DNA of 64,000 nucleotides from Oreohelix idahoensis (taxonomy: Eukaryota; Mollusca; Gastropoda; Stylommatophora; Oreohelicidae): the NCBI GenBank assembly GCA_024509875.1, contig JAMPIV010016258.1, positions 248,001-312,000 on the forward strand, written 5' to 3'. Position 1 is the stretch's first letter, and the number at the start of each line of letters is the position of its first letter. The translations under genes were made by a program, and so were the position numbers. Below are positions 10,868 to 22,134 of this stretch, piece by piece. A model generated the notes under the pieces. That model worked only from the letters and a program-made list of their open reading frames with translations. It ran no database searches and had not been told where the DNA came from.

Positions 10868-13240
10868 TGTGGTGGAATACATTGATACAGCGATAAAATC
10901 CTCCATTTATAAAGATAAAAGTTAAGATAAAATGTAGGGATAAAATATAGTTAGGTTACGCTGCTACTTCTTCGCCTACGCCACAAGCGAGTTGATTTTA
11001 GTAGACCGTACCATCGTTTCTAGTGTCATTGAAAAAAACTAATTATAACATGAGGACACGAAAGGCCTATTCGTTCAGACGGGGTAAGAAAAGGAGGGAA
11101 GGAAAAAATGATGCCGTCTGCACGCGTTAGAACCTAAACTAGCATACGCGCGAACTTGTAGTTAGTCGTGAAATACGTGGTAAAGTAAGAACATGTAGCC
11201 ACTTGAATCACGAAAACAGTCTTAGCTCTTATTTAGAATGACGTAAAACTCTCGAAAATAGCTGGACAGCACATGGAAAAGAAGTGAACGAGTGGTAGTA
11301 AAGATTTCAAGACTAACATGGAAAAAAATATGGAATTCCTTAATAATAGGTTTAGAATAATAAAAGTTAGCTGGTTTGATAGCCTATCTTTTCTTGACAA
11401 ATAATATGCTTTTAATTATAAAGACTGATAGATAAATCGGAAGTTATTGACAAAAGACTGATTTGTTCGATGCAGACTCGCAAACACATGTTAGTTTGCA
11501 GCCACTATAAGTTACATTTTGACGCGTCCTTGAGACGAAGGCAGGAAAAAATTACATGTTAACAAGGGGGAGACAAGGCGGATAGAATCTAAAAATAACT
11601 TAGCATAGAAATCTTAGAAGTGAGTGAGACAAAATTTGTGTGGTTTTTTTTTTTTTTTTTGTAGTTGGTCCAAAACCAAGTGCAATTTTGGGAAAACCCA
11701 AGTTCGGACCGACCGACAGACAGAAATACACTACACACTAGACCGAAACTGGACCCAAATTGGACATTTATGTTTGAAATTTTAAACTGTAGAGGGGAAG
11801 TACTCTCATTGGACGGAATAGTTAATGTTATTGAAAAAATTTGACGGCAAGTTGCCATTTTGTTGAAGACTGTCCATACAAGCAGATCGTTGAGGCTAAG
11901 AAGTTTGTCGTCCATTGAATATATGTGCTAATAGTAGTGGGACGCCCTAGTCTAGCCAGTAGCTCAGCTGAGTTTGTGCTATTTCAGCGTATCTGTGTGT
12001 TTTATTCTGAATTGTGGTAAGGCTAAAATTATTAACCTTTTATTTTAACAATTCTGAGTGATTGATACTGCCATATAATGAAAAATGATTACGACAAGTG
12101 TGTACTTATTCTAGGTCCCCAGCCGACTGTTCCAGTGCCTAGAGGTTGAAATATAATATGATACACTATCAGACATGTAGAATACAGATGTTTCTTTTCA
12201 GATGGTCAGATGGAAACATATCACCCACCTTGTTATATGAAAAAAAGAGATTAATGAAAATATTTCAGATGCAGTGCAGTCCATAGAGGAGAGGAATGGG
12301 AAACTAGTGCTACTTGATAACAGCCTTGATGTGGATGTGCTGGGTCGGTCAGAGAGATCTGACCCTGTCTTTTTTTAAATATGTATTAATGCTTGTAAAC
12401 ATGGTGGATTAGGTAGTATGTTAAGACATAGCCTAATTTTATGGTTTCAGAGTTTGTTTGTCTGGCACTGTGCTAGTGCGAATGTTCTGACGAATACACC
12501 ATTGTATGAAATGAGATGCCTATCATATTACCTCAGAGCAAGTGAGGAGTGGGCCTAAGGAACTACTTTCTTCCATCGTCACAGGCCAGTTAAGTAATAA
12601 AGACCTGGCCTGCTGAGATTCATCAACGAAGATAATAAAATTTAAACTCCATTGTGTAAAAAGAAACTTTACCACCTTTAATCCTGTTTAAAGAGCAAAT
12701 GAACACTGTTAACTAAGACATGGGTATGATGCAAATACCCCGACCCGACATCCAGCACTAGTTCCTAAAGACTTTTTTGTTTTAGTACCAATATTAGCAA
12801 ATTTAAATTATGTGTATGTACAAGTCTTTCATGTGTTTACTCAATTATATGTAGTTCTATTGAAATTGATTCACATTGTTTTAAAAGTCCTGACCAGAAG
12901 AAAAACTTGGTTCAGGACAAAATAAATTTTGAAAAAAAATTGTAATTTCTAAACTTTAAACACAGTGTTAATTGACTTGATCATAGAGCTTAATATTAGT
13001 GTTTGTGTATGTGTGTTAGTGTAATTAATTACCAGCACACCACATTTCATTACCCTAGATATTAGACGTAGCTATCAGACATACTAGTTAAGAATAAGTC
13101 TGATTGAGGTCGTAGGTGGTAGTAGCAAGGTATCCTGTAAACTCACATAAACTGTTATCTTCAGGGACCTTCACAGCTGACCTCATTCAGTACACTAAGT
13201 AACATAGCAACCACAATTAATAACATCTAAACCCACCACA
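10868..13240 (+). mobile_element. Solo LTR (LTR-3), 2373 bp, perfect 5-bp target duplication
   Basis: Starts TGTGGTGG and ends CCACCACA, a perfect 8-bp inverted terminus of the TG...CA type. The flanks are actgc at 10863-10867 and actgc at 13241-13245. A collinear inverted copy runs from 61850 to the window end. The last ~250 bp, including accttcacagctgacctcat and agtacactaag, resemble the 3' end of the element 2 LTR, so LTR-3 probably belongs to a related family. A candidate poly-A signal AATAAA lies at 12921-12926. No internal region remains, which fits LTR-LTR recombination. The minus-strand ORF at 11589-11915 is not supported. Confidence 0.85.
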
Positions 13241-13245
13241 ACTGC

Positions 13246-13885
13246 CCATGGTATATTTCCGGTGTTATGTCTTGCGGTTCATGCTAATGACCCGTGATCG
13301 AAGCATCATTTTTGGTGATGCCTAGATAGCAGGGAGGACAGTGTGATTCGCTTGCATAGCTAGGCGGAGGTTGTCGCACGGAAGGTCCTGGGTTCGTGTC
13401 CTGGGTAAGCCACTCACGTCTGTTGTTTTTCTGTTGTCTAATGTTCTACTTCTTTATTTCTTACGAGTGCCTGAAAACATACCTTTATGTTTGTCTAATA
13501 TTTATTTACAATCTTTTCATTGTGCGTTTTCGGGAAATTATGGAAAACCATTCACTACGGTATGGAAACAAAATTGTGCGCCTATGGACATAATGCGCAT
13601 TTGTAATGTGGGTGTTTAAAAAAAAATATTCATGCCTGTGGGTTTAAACAAAAAATTATAATTCTTTTTCGTGATGATATTTCTGGAATTTTCGTCATTT
13701 ATATTTCGGGTATGTATGTATGTCCATGATCATCACCTGGGATGACGATGTTGTTAAGGACGACAAAGAGAGAATATTCTGGTCAGTTTGATATCGTTGT
13801 ATGGAAAGAACAACTGAATTGATCAATAGTACTGTAGACAGGAAGTTGTGGAGAGACATGATCACCTACACCTCCAGCCATGGTT
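13246..13885. other. No gene; possible tRNA-like SINE remnant
   Basis: At about 13358-13425 a tagctaggcgg and a B-box-like gggttcgtgtcc occur at tRNA-like spacing, suggesting a decayed SINE head. The rest shows nothing recognisable. Confidence 0.35.
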
Positions 13886-13889
13886 AAAA

Positions 13890-14132
13890 AGTTAGTTGCT
13901 TATCCTTTACAGGACGTGGCAATCAACCCCAGCTTTTATTGGCTGTTTGTGATTTTTCTAGGCAATTTTTACGTTCAGTAGTTTGCCATTGCTTTCTGAA
14001 CGGTACGGCGCTTATACAATTGTTAAAAATCCACACAAAGCGATCTGCTACCAAACCGCCTGCAGCAGGTTTCGAACCTGGTATATATGGATTATGAAAC
14101 TGCGTTCATATCCATTAGGCCACAGACGCCGA
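13890..14132 (-). mobile_element. SINE-6, tRNA-headed
   Basis: On the minus strand an A-box-like tggcctaatgga is followed by a perfect B-box-like ggttcgaaacc near 14071. The body continues with cagaaagcaatggcaaac towards 13890. The head looks tRNA-derived, but the anticodon stem and acceptor pairing do not close, so it is not called a tRNA gene. Boundaries are approximate. Confidence 0.65.
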
Positions 14133-14164
14133 CATGGTACTTGATGATAATGGTGATGATGATA

Positions 14165-14416
14165 ATGAATGAGTATTGTCCCGTGTAGTTTCAAGTCTGT
14201 AAAGAGACGAAGAAAACAAAAATGACTACTGCTCTCTCTAGCATGTCGTACCAGGCGAAGTAATGTGACGCTGTGTATGACAGCTGATAATCTTATCATG
14301 TCAAACACATTGCTACAAAAACCATGGCTGTACGAGCATGTAAATGTTTTGTGTAGGCTTCCTGTAAGGAGGTCAATTGAAGTGATGGTTCCTTGCTGCA
14401 AAGGTCGGTAAAGGGA
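14165..14416 (+). mobile_element. SINE-5 copy at the left side of the GAT composite element
   Basis: Contains the blocks gcatgtcgtaccaggcgaa, cttatcatgtcaaacac, acgagcatgtaaatg and gtaaggaggtcaattg, then gggaaatgatgatgatg entering the GAT array. The copy at 55715-55875 has the same order and the same junction to GAT repeats. Confidence 0.7.
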
Positions 14417-14500
14417 AATGATGATGATGAGGAGGAAGAGGAGAAGGAGGATTGATAAGGATGAAGATGATTGATGATGAGGAGGCGGAGGAGGAAAATA

Positions 14501-14539
<39 letters not shown>

Positions 14540-15320
14540 GATGAGGAGGAGGAGGCGGACAAAGATAATGAGAATGATGATGACGATTGATGATGATGAA
14601 GAGGAGGAGAATGATGATGACGAGGAGGAGATGATTATGATGATGATTATGATGAGGAGGAGATGAAGATGAGATTGATGAGAAGGAGGATGATGATGAT
14701 TGATGATGTGAATGATGATGATTGATGATGATGGTGAGGAGGAGATGAAGATGACGATGATGAGAAGGAGGATGATGATGATTGATGATGTGAATGATGA
14801 TGATTGATCATAATCATGATGATGAGTTGGAGGATGATGATGAATGATGATGATAATGATGATGGAGATGATGACGATAATAATGAAGATGACAACGAGG
14901 ACGATGATGACTGATGATGTGGATGACGATGATTAATGATGATGAGTAGGCGGATGATGATGATGATGATGAGTAGGCGGATGGTGATGATTGATAATGA
15001 TGATGAATACGCGGATGATGATGATTGATGATAATGATAACGATGATGACGAAAATAATGATGAAGATGATGACGATGAAGATGATAATGAAGATAACAA
15101 CGATGTCGATGATGATGATTGATGATGATGACGATGATGACGATGATGACGATGATGACGATGATGATGACGATGATGATGACGATGATGACGATGAAAA
15201 CGAAGATGACAACGATGACAATGACGATGGTGATGATGATGGCGACGATAGTGATGCTGAAGATAATGACGATGATCATGATAAAGATGACGACTATAAA
15301 GAGGATAATGATGATATTCT
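14417..15320. repeat. Imperfect (GAT)n array, about 900 bp
   Basis: Almost pure GAT with GAG, GAC and AAT variants. All frames are open, producing poly-Asp, poly-Met, poly-Ser, poly-Ile and poly-His ORFs on both strands. None should be read as genes. Confidence 0.95.
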
Positions 15321-16170
15321 TCATCTTATATTCCGCAGTAGATAGTGAACGGAGATTGTTACATTTACAGATACTCGTTAGATTTAGGCGCCCAAGTCGA
15401 TACGCCATTAAATAATGGTTAGGAGACGGAGAGATAGGAGGTATACGTTGAATGTTTGTTGTGTGTAGGTTTTTTTTTTTTAATAAGTACAGAGACTTTC
15501 AAAGATATCTGTACAGTAACAAAAAAAAAATTGTATGATAAAAATAAGCTGTTAATTAATTAGTCACATTTCAGTTGTTTTTTTTTTTTAACTTCTCCCC
15601 TTGTCATTTTTGAACTGTTGCCCCATAGCTTCATAACCAATTCATCCAGACAAAAGAGCACATGAGACTTAGTCCCATCATGAGGAATTGCAACAGAAAG
15701 AGCACAACATACTTAATTACCTCTCGTTATTTATCACGGGTTAATTGCTAGTGTAAAATAAAAATAAAAAATATAAAAATTCTTAACTTGTCACCATTGA
15801 AATTGTTGGGGAGGTAATTTTTTTTTCTTCAAGGGAAACAATTTAATTAATTAAAAATCCATTAAAATGAATAAAATAGTTTGATTTTATTTTAATTACA
15901 TCCAATGTTGCTTACAAATTATATATTAAAAGAATGTAGCTTGTGGACACATTAGTACATTTATTAAATTCTTAAATACGTGAGTATTTTTATTTGTATT
16001 TTCTCAACCAAGTAATAAACATTTTGCACTTCATACAGATTTTTAAGTAGTGAGAATTTCTTTATTCCGCTACATCTATTGGTACTATACAATACTTCAT
16101 TGTTCATATCGCAAATTTGCACACCAAAAATGTTCCGACAGCGCTGAAGCGCGCTCTTCATAACGTTGTG
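15321..16170. repeat. Conserved body of the GAT composite element
   Basis: Collinear with 56230-57095 and 57735-58607. The strongest block is 15335-15415, nearly identical in all three and containing gttagatttaggcgcccaag and the block around gatacgccattaaataatgg. Its minus strand gives a short frame beginning MAYRLGRLNLTSICKCN in every copy, but it runs straight into the GAT repeat, so coding is doubtful. Poly-T and poly-A runs differ in length between copies. Confidence 0.8.
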
Positions 16171-16408
16171 AAACCCAATGCCCTAATATCCGGCCTTTGG
16201 CTAGGATCATGTGTCTAGACACAGGGACCGGTACAGTGACATTCATGTGTCATTAGGTCCCTTGTGTGAGAACACAGAGGATCACTAGGTGACACATTTT
16301 GTCACTGGGTCTTCTTGTGTTGGGACATGTGGTCTTGACCGGGGCCGGGTTAGGGCGGGGATAATGCGACCTCATGCGAGGAAAAAAATATGCGACCTCA
16401 AGCGAGGG

Positions 16409-16435
<27 letters not shown>
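16171..16435 (+). repeat. Single core unit of the composite element, A-tailed
   Basis: Matches the ~260-bp units that are tandem at 58608-59934. It holds ggatcatgtgtctagacac, two related gtgacattcatgtgtcatt-type blocks, two gcgacctca-gcgagg blocks and a final poly-A run of about 28 bases. Confidence 0.85.
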
Positions 16436-16439
<4 letters not shown>

Positions 16440-16564
16440 CATTACTCAGTGGCACATACTGAATGTCATATTTTTTTTAAACAAAGTAATTCTTTCAACT
16501 CTTGATGGGATATAATTGGGATATATAGTGTTGTAAATTCAAGGCAATAATATCCGATTGTCAC
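16436..16564. repeat. Right part of composite element, target of LTR element 1
   Basis: Matches 59935-60060 (for example ttgtaaattcaaggcaata against tagtaaattcaagacaata). The last five bases, gtcac at 16560-16564, are the left target duplication of LTR element 1. Confidence 0.8.
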
Positions 16565-17206
16565 TGTGACGAGTAAAGTGTATGTGGGTGGATGTAGAAA
16601 GTCAGACAACACGTATACACCACTCGTCTAGCTCACTGTCTAAGGAGTAAATACACCAACTCCAACAACCATATCAATCTCCGTGAATATATAATATCAC
16701 AAATAAGTCACAACATGGCGCAGGGCCATTACAAATATTGGAGACACAACAAATCCCGAGTATTCTACAATCACTCTGATTCTCGGAATATCTACAGCCA
16801 CAAAATAGGCTACTTCATAAATCCACTGCACAACTCTGGCCCTCTCTACTCGCGCACTACTAAAGACATCCTCCCTTCTCTTCTCTACGCTCTTCGCTGT
16901 CTCCTGTCTACTGTCTGCTTCTCCACTGACCCAACACACTGCTGACCCAACACACATCTCTCTCCCTGACTGACCCCTTTCATTCGTATTCACCAAACAC
17001 GTGAAAACCTTCCACGCTCCACTGAGCTTCATTCACGCCTTACTATAGCTAGCAGCTTGTCTTGATCTCTGCTCACAACATTGCTTGTAACTAAAATATT
17101 ACAAGGCAAGCATTCCTAACTCCAAACAACTCAAATAACTAATAAACTCCCGCTGGAGCATGGGAACATTCATTCATGCAAAATACCATTAAAACACTCC
17201 GTGACA
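16565..17206 (-). repeat. 3' LTR of element 1
   Basis: Downstream LTR in minus orientation, 642 bp, nearly identical to 23300-23941. Small ORFs within it (16697-17032 and 16715-16945) recur in the other LTR because of LTR identity and are not genes. Confidence 0.95.
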
Positions 17207-17222
17207 TCCACCCTTTCCCCAC
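17207..17222 (-). promoter_or_regulatory. Polypurine tract of element 1
   Basis: The minus strand reads GTGGGGAAAGGGTGGA directly against the 3' LTR, the position and composition expected for the plus-strand DNA primer. Confidence 0.85.
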
Positions 17223-17493
17223 GTGAAAAACCGGGGTTTTTCACCGAGGAGACAGAGATGGGAGTCCTATACATCATCAAACCCAAAATACATCATCAAA
17301 GTAAACAATGCTTCCATTCACTATATCGAACCTCATAATAATAGCATACTAATTATTCTCATGACAATCACATTCAATATTTCTAAAATTAACCAAATTC
17401 GCCTTCACAACAAAGAAATGCATGCACAATCTTCAGAGTTAATGTAAAGTCATAAAGAATTATCCAAATAGAACTACAAGTAAACATACTTTA

Positions 17494-18832
17494 TCATAAT
17501 CGAGACAATACGTCTGCCAATACATTAGATTGTCCTGTTACTGGCATGACAGTGAAATCAAAGTGTTGTAGGATTAAAGCCCATCTTGTCAACCTGCTGT
17601 TTGGTGTGACTTGGTAGACCGCAGAAAAATTAGTGGCTTGTGATCAGTCTGTAACAGAAAATGTGATCCCAGCAAATAACGTGACAGCTTGGATACTGCC
17701 CAGATGATAGCCAGACATTCTCTTTCAACCGTGGCATATCTTGTCTCTGCCGGCAACAACTTTCGGCTGGCATAGAGGACAGGGTGCAAGGTGTCCATGT
17801 GCACCTGCATGAGACATCCACATATGCCTACTGCTGAAGCATCTGTCCTGAGAATGAAAGGTTTGCTTAAATCAGGGAGCATCAAGACTGGACTGTTTGA
17901 AAAAATATTTTTAATTTTGTCTAAAGCGCTTTGACACTCATTTGTCCACACTACTTTATTTGGCCTTCCTTTTTTAACTAAAGATGTTAGCGTGTCAGTC
18001 AGCGAGGAAAACTGAGGAATAAATGTGTTATAGTAATTAACTAATCCAACTAGACTCTTCACTTGCTTTTTCGTTTTCGGGACCTGTAATTTCAATATCC
18101 TACTAACAGTAACCTCTTCTGGCATGAGCTTGTTTTGACCTACTTTATGACCTAGAAATTTTATCTCATGAAACCCAACTTTTACCTTAGTCGGTCTAAC
18201 AGTGAATTTATGTACGCAAACACTGAAAAAGTGATTCTAGCCCTCTCACGTGGTCTTCTCACAAATCATGAAATAGGCAAATATCATCTATATACGTGAT
18301 TACATCATCTCGATCACCTATTAGCTTTCTCATCATTCTGACACATGTGGCTGGTGCGTTCACCAAACCAAAGCACATAAAATTAAATTGAAACAACCCC
18401 TTAGGTGTGGTGAACGCAGTTAAAGGCTTGGCCGACTCTGCCAAAGGAATTTGCCAGTATCCTCTGGAGAGATCCAACTTAGTGAAATATTGAGCATTAC
18501 ATAATCTAGCTAATTCTTCTTATTGATTAGGCATGGGTTCCGCATCCAATACTATGATGTTATTTAGCTTCTTAAAGTCAATACAAATTCTCAACGTATT
18601 GTCCTTCTTTCGTACAATTACCATCGGAAATGCATAAGGGGATTGAGACGGTGAAATTATCCCTAAATGTAGCATCTGGTCAATTTCTTTATTTACTGCT
18701 GCTCGATAATGGAGTCGCAAAGAGTAGGGTCTCAACCGAATCGGATGGTCATCTGTCACTGCAATCTGATGCTGTACTAAGTCAGTTCGGCCTGGAATAT
18801 CCGTCAACACACCTGAAAACTGCCTTACTGGT
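17494..18832 (-). pseudogene. pol: RT and RNase H of element 1, broken
   Basis: The RT starts in the +1 frame relative to the integrase ORF, at about 18832. Visible blocks: LTDIPGRTDLVQHQI, LRICIDFKKLNNII, then an in-frame TAA near 18515, LDLSRGYWQIPLAE, FGLVNAPATCVRMM and the catalytic YIDD near 18282. A stop follows at 18259 and a frameshift before 18125. After it come the VKSLVGLVNYYNTFIPQF connection, FILRTDASAVGICGCLM (RNase H Asp), YATVERECLAIIWAV (Glu), LLQTDHKPL (Asp) and, after another frameshift, a terminal LADVLSRL ending near 17494. Catalytic residues are preserved but the frame is not, so the copy is inactive. This order puts RT-RNase H last, after integrase. Confidence 0.9.
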
Positions 18833-20170
18833 CTACTGACTTGCTTTATCTGATGATAGTAGCAATAAATTTATTTTTATATCATGGTGAGACTCTGATG
18901 GGGTAAGAGGTATTAGAAGTATTTGCAAATTAACATAATTTTCTTCATATCCAACCTCGTCAATAACTGATGAGCACGTAATACTACTATCAGAAACTTC
19001 TACAACCACTGGCTCCAATTTACTAGGGCGGTCCACAAATGCTTTCAACATATTGACATGGAACGTCTTGTCTTTTCCTCTGACATGTATGACATAGTCC
19101 ACATCTGTCGCCTGTTTAATGAGCCTGAAAGGCCCCTGCCACTGAATTAACAAATGATTGTCCTTACAAGGGAGCAATAACAATACTTCATCATCCGGTT
19201 TAAATGAGACCAGCCGACTGTTCCGATTTCCGTAAGACCTGTTTTTTGCATTTGCAAGTCGTAAGGAGTCTTGAGCTATTGTGCATGAGTTTATAATCCG
19301 CTCTCGAAGATGAACAACATACTCATAACTGGACTTTGTTTCATGCTCCTTGTAATTACCTGTCCACAACTCTTTTAGAATGTCTAGTTGTCCTCGAGGG
19401 TTAGCCCCATATATTAATTCAAAAGGGGAAAACCCTGTACTTTCTTGTGGTGCCTCTCTATACGCGAATAGCACTGCAGGTAAATATACATCCCACAACT
19501 TGGGAAATTCAGCGGTTACTTTCCTCAACATCTGCTTCAATGAACCATTGAAGCGTTCGCATACGCCGTTGGACTGAGGCCTGTATGGTGTCGTAAACGA
19601 TTGCTTAATTTTTAACATATTGCAAACGGGCTTCATCATGTCAGAAGTGAGCTGACTACCCCTATCTGACAAAATTTCCCTAGGGAAGCCAAGTCTACTA
19701 AATATAGACATCAAGGCTTCTGATACCGCCTCTGTAGTGATGGTTCTTAGTGGTACTGCCTCTGGCCATCGGGTACACATGTCTACCAACGTCAAAATAA
19801 GACGATTGCCTTTCTGAGACATGTCCGGAAGTGGCCCAACTATGTCTATAGCCACTATCTGAAAAGGTCGACTTGAGAGATCCACAGACATCAATGGTGC
19901 CCTAGGGTTCCTACCTTTTGGACTGAGCACTTGACAAGTCTTGCACGATTTACAATATAACTTGATATCACTATTGCACCCTGGCCAGTAAAAATTCGCT
20001 AAGACTCTATGGTGTGTTCTAGCAACCCTCATATGACCAGCAAATGGTGAGTCATGAGCTGTTCTCAGTACAATAGACCTTAAAGAATTAGGAACCACTA
20101 CTTGACGCACTAGCCTGTTTTGCGGAGCAAAACATCTAGTAAGAATGTCCCTTTTGAGTTCAAACCACAC
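18833..20170 (-). CDS. Integrase ORF of element 1
   Basis: A 445-codon open stretch upstream of RT. An HHCC zinc-binding domain spans about residues 38-80 (H39, H46, C73ff CKSCKTC). The catalytic core has D109 (VAIDIVGPLP), D169 (LSDRGSQLTS) and E205 (NGVCERFNGSL), giving D,D-35-E spacing. A GPY/F-type module follows (IQWQGPFRL then FHVNMLKAF). It joins viral-like cDNA to host DNA in the nucleus. The frame starts by a shift from the protease ORF at about 20190 rather than at a genuine start codon, so the first Met is arbitrary. The ORF itself is uninterrupted, but the element around it is broken. Confidence 0.9.
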   Translation of the reverse strand: MWFELKRDILTRCFAPQNRLVRQVVVPNSLRSIVLRTAHDSPFAGHMRVARTHHRVLANFYWPGCNSDIKLYCKSCKTCQVLSPKGRNPRAPLMSVDLSSRPFQIVAIDIVGPLPDMSQKGNRLILTLVDMCTRWPEAVPLRTITTEAVSEALMSIFSRLGFPREILSDRGSQLTSDMMKPVCNMLKIKQSFTTPYRPQSNGVCERFNGSLKQMLRKVTAEFPKLWDVYLPAVLFAYREAPQESTGFSPFELIYGANPRGQLDILKELWTGNYKEHETKSSYEYVVHLRERIINSCTIAQDSLRLANAKNRSYGNRNSRLVSFKPDDEVLLLLPCKDNHLLIQWQGPFRLIKQATDVDYVIHVRGKDKTFHVNMLKAFVDRPSKLEPVVVEVSDSSITCSSVIDEVGYEENYVNLQILLIPLTPSESHHDIKINLLLLSSDKASQ

Positions 20171-20171
20171 C

Positions 20172-21302
20172 CTAGCTGATTTTGGTATGCGTTACAATCC
20201 CCGTTCTTGCATGGGCAAACAACTTCCGAAGTGATACATCATCATGTTGTTGAGAAACGACATCCAGTATTGATGTCTTAGAACCTGGATCACTCTCCGA
20301 TGGAGTGCTATCTGATAGTGTTACTGCAGGCTGATGTTGCAATATCATGTCATCAGCTTTCTGCTGTGCTCGCGTAGTTGCTACAGATGCAATATCGCTA
20401 TGTCCATGCCTCCATAACTTAATGTCCTCATCAGTACATTCTTTAATTTCATGGACATTGCCAAGTATCAGATCGGCAACCGCATGATCATCAAGAACAC
20501 ATGCTTTTACCCTACCCCGCAAGAATGGCGTATCAATATCTATCAACACCAGAGGGTAAAACTCCACCCTGCCACCAAAAGTGATACACCGAGCAGTTTG
20601 TCCCAACAAACGTGACTCCTCAATGCACGATCTCCGCACCCCAACTGTCGTGCATCCTGTATCCCTTAAGACGGATACAACTTTCCGTCCTATGTAACCT
20701 GAATGCAAGACTAGGTTCCCATCTGTATGAAGTGCCGATAAACAAGGAAGTGGATGGCCACAAATCAAGATTGGTTTCTTATTTTTATCAAACAGTGGTC
20801 TGCACCCTTCACAACACTCGCTGTTAAATGTATCCAATACTACGACTGAATTTCCGTGTTGAAGTTTCTTATTTGGACAATCAAATTGAAGGTGACCCAT
20901 GCCATTGCAAAGAAAACATCTGTACTCCTCACGCCGGCTCTTCTGTGGACTCTCTTTAGTACTAACTTGAGTCTTGGCCAGAATTGGTGTCTCAGGTTTA
21001 TCACAAAACTTTGCTCCATGGCATGGTGACCCGCATTTAAAACACCCAGAAGGTCTTCTACTACCTGACTCTGTCATATTCTGCTGCTTCCTGGGAGATG
21101 TACGGAAGTCTGTTTCTGTCCATCTCTTACTTACTACCTTCTTATCATAAGGTCTCTCCCCACTTCGAGAATTTTGTCTCCGATATGGTCGTGTTTCAAA
21201 ACTACGTTTGACCGCAGATGTCGTAAATGTTTCTGGCACCACCGATTTATGAATCGGTCTGCCTGGATGTGCTGTTGCGTATTGCTGACCTAACTGTGAC
21301 AT
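20172..21302 (-). CDS. Gag C-terminus (nucleocapsid) and protease of element 1
   Basis: A 376-codon open stretch. Two CCHC zinc knuckles bind the RNA genome: residues 87-100 (CFKCGSPCHGAKFC) and 129-142 (CFLCNGMGHLQFDC). An extra cysteine/histidine cluster lies between 163 and 187. The aspartic protease active site is D214-T215-G216 (VLRDTGCTTV), with a hydrophobic ADLILGN block at 276-282 matching the conserved ILG motif of retroviral-type proteases. The stretch ends at a stop beside the integrase frame. The frame also differs from upstream gag, so the Met start is probably not real. Confidence 0.88.
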   Translation of the reverse strand: MSQLGQQYATAHPGRPIHKSVVPETFTTSAVKRSFETRPYRRQNSRSGERPYDKKVVSKRWTETDFRTSPRKQQNMTESGSRRPSGCFKCGSPCHGAKFCDKPETPILAKTQVSTKESPQKSRREEYRCFLCNGMGHLQFDCPNKKLQHGNSVVVLDTFNSECCEGCRPLFDKNKKPILICGHPLPCLSALHTDGNLVLHSGYIGRKVVSVLRDTGCTTVGVRRSCIEESRLLGQTARCITFGGRVEFYPLVLIDIDTPFLRGRVKACVLDDHAVADLILGNVHEIKECTDEDIKLWRHGHSDIASVATTRAQQKADDMILQHQPAVTLSDSTPSESDPGSKTSILDVVSQQHDDVSLRKLFAHARTGIVTHTKIS

Positions 21303-22134
21303 TGCTGAAATATTTTCTGGTTTTCTCTCCTGAAAAAAGCCAACAAATCGGAGCTACATGAAGACATTACTTTATCACGTAAGATCAAATCACATAGGCC
21401 ATCAAAATCTTTAGCAATGCCCGATAGGTCAATCCACCTGTTCAATAACATCTTAATATCTGCGATAAACTCCGCAAAATCTTGCTCACTACTTGGCATC
21501 GCACTGTGGAACTTTAACCGATAACCCTGCTCATTTAACCTGTACTTGCGTAACAAATTTTCCTTCACTATGTCATAATATAATCTATCTTCCACAGTTA
21601 ATTGGAAAACTGTGTTTAATGCTGACCCTGTTAAATAATCTGTCAACAGGGATCCCCACAGTTCTTTATTAAATTTAAGGCAGTTGCTTTCATTTGAAAC
21701 CTCTCCAAAAAACAATCCATAAAATCTAAGGATTCGTTGAAAATTGGGAGTTTCAACTTGTACATACTCCTGTACTCTTTTTTTGATGATGAGTCTGAAC
21801 CCGACTTCTCTAACTCGAGTCTTCTCAAGGATATCTCTTTGTCCGCTTCTATCTTTTTTATTTCTTTCTGTATCTCTAATCTTTTAGTCTATTCCTCTGC
21901 TTTCTTCGTTTCTTCCTCTGCGTCTGTTTTCTTCATTTCTCTCTGCATCTCTAAGCTTTTAGTTTCTTCCTCTGCTTCTGCTTTCTTGGTTTCTTCCTCT
22001 GCCTCTGCTTTCCTTCTCTCTCGCTCCTCATGTCGTTCTTGTCTCTCCTGCGCCTCTTTAAATTGAGCTTGTGCAAACTCTAAGAGATCTTCTCCAGACT
22101 TTCCTATCCTCTCACCGACAAGGATAAAATCCAT
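21290..22134 (-). pseudogene. gag: Gag N-terminal half of element 1, broken
   Basis: Begins MDFILVGERIGKSGEDLLE at 22134, followed by a Glu/Lys-rich heptad stretch predicted as coiled coil (about residues 25-100). A TAG at about 21889 interrupts it, the same frame continues to LKLPIFNESLDFMDCFLERF, then a frameshift leads to the capsid-like block ELWGSLLTDYLTGSALNTVF ... KYRLNEQGYRLKF ... LLNRWIDLSGI. A last frameshift near 21326 leads to the zinc-knuckle ORF. The organisation (coiled coil, then SCAN-like capsid region) parallels Gag of element 2. Confidence 0.85.

Noticed and set aside
13371..13619. Possible small membrane protein
   Set aside because: Hydrophobic by AT-rich composition, begins inside a tRNA-like SINE remnant, and overlaps a second frame equally open.
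14050..14130. tRNA gene on the minus strand
   Set aside because: A and B boxes are good but acceptor and anticodon stems do not pair; better explained as a SINE head. The same reasoning applies to the heads at 4656, 5790, 29180 and 30440.
14647..15415. Long acidic, serine- or histidine-rich ORFs
   Set aside because: They are the six frames of a GAT repeat; composition follows from the repeat and there are no domains.
16697..17032. 111-codon ORF repeated at 23432-23767
   Set aside because: It lies in the two LTRs of element 1; conservation reflects LTR identity.
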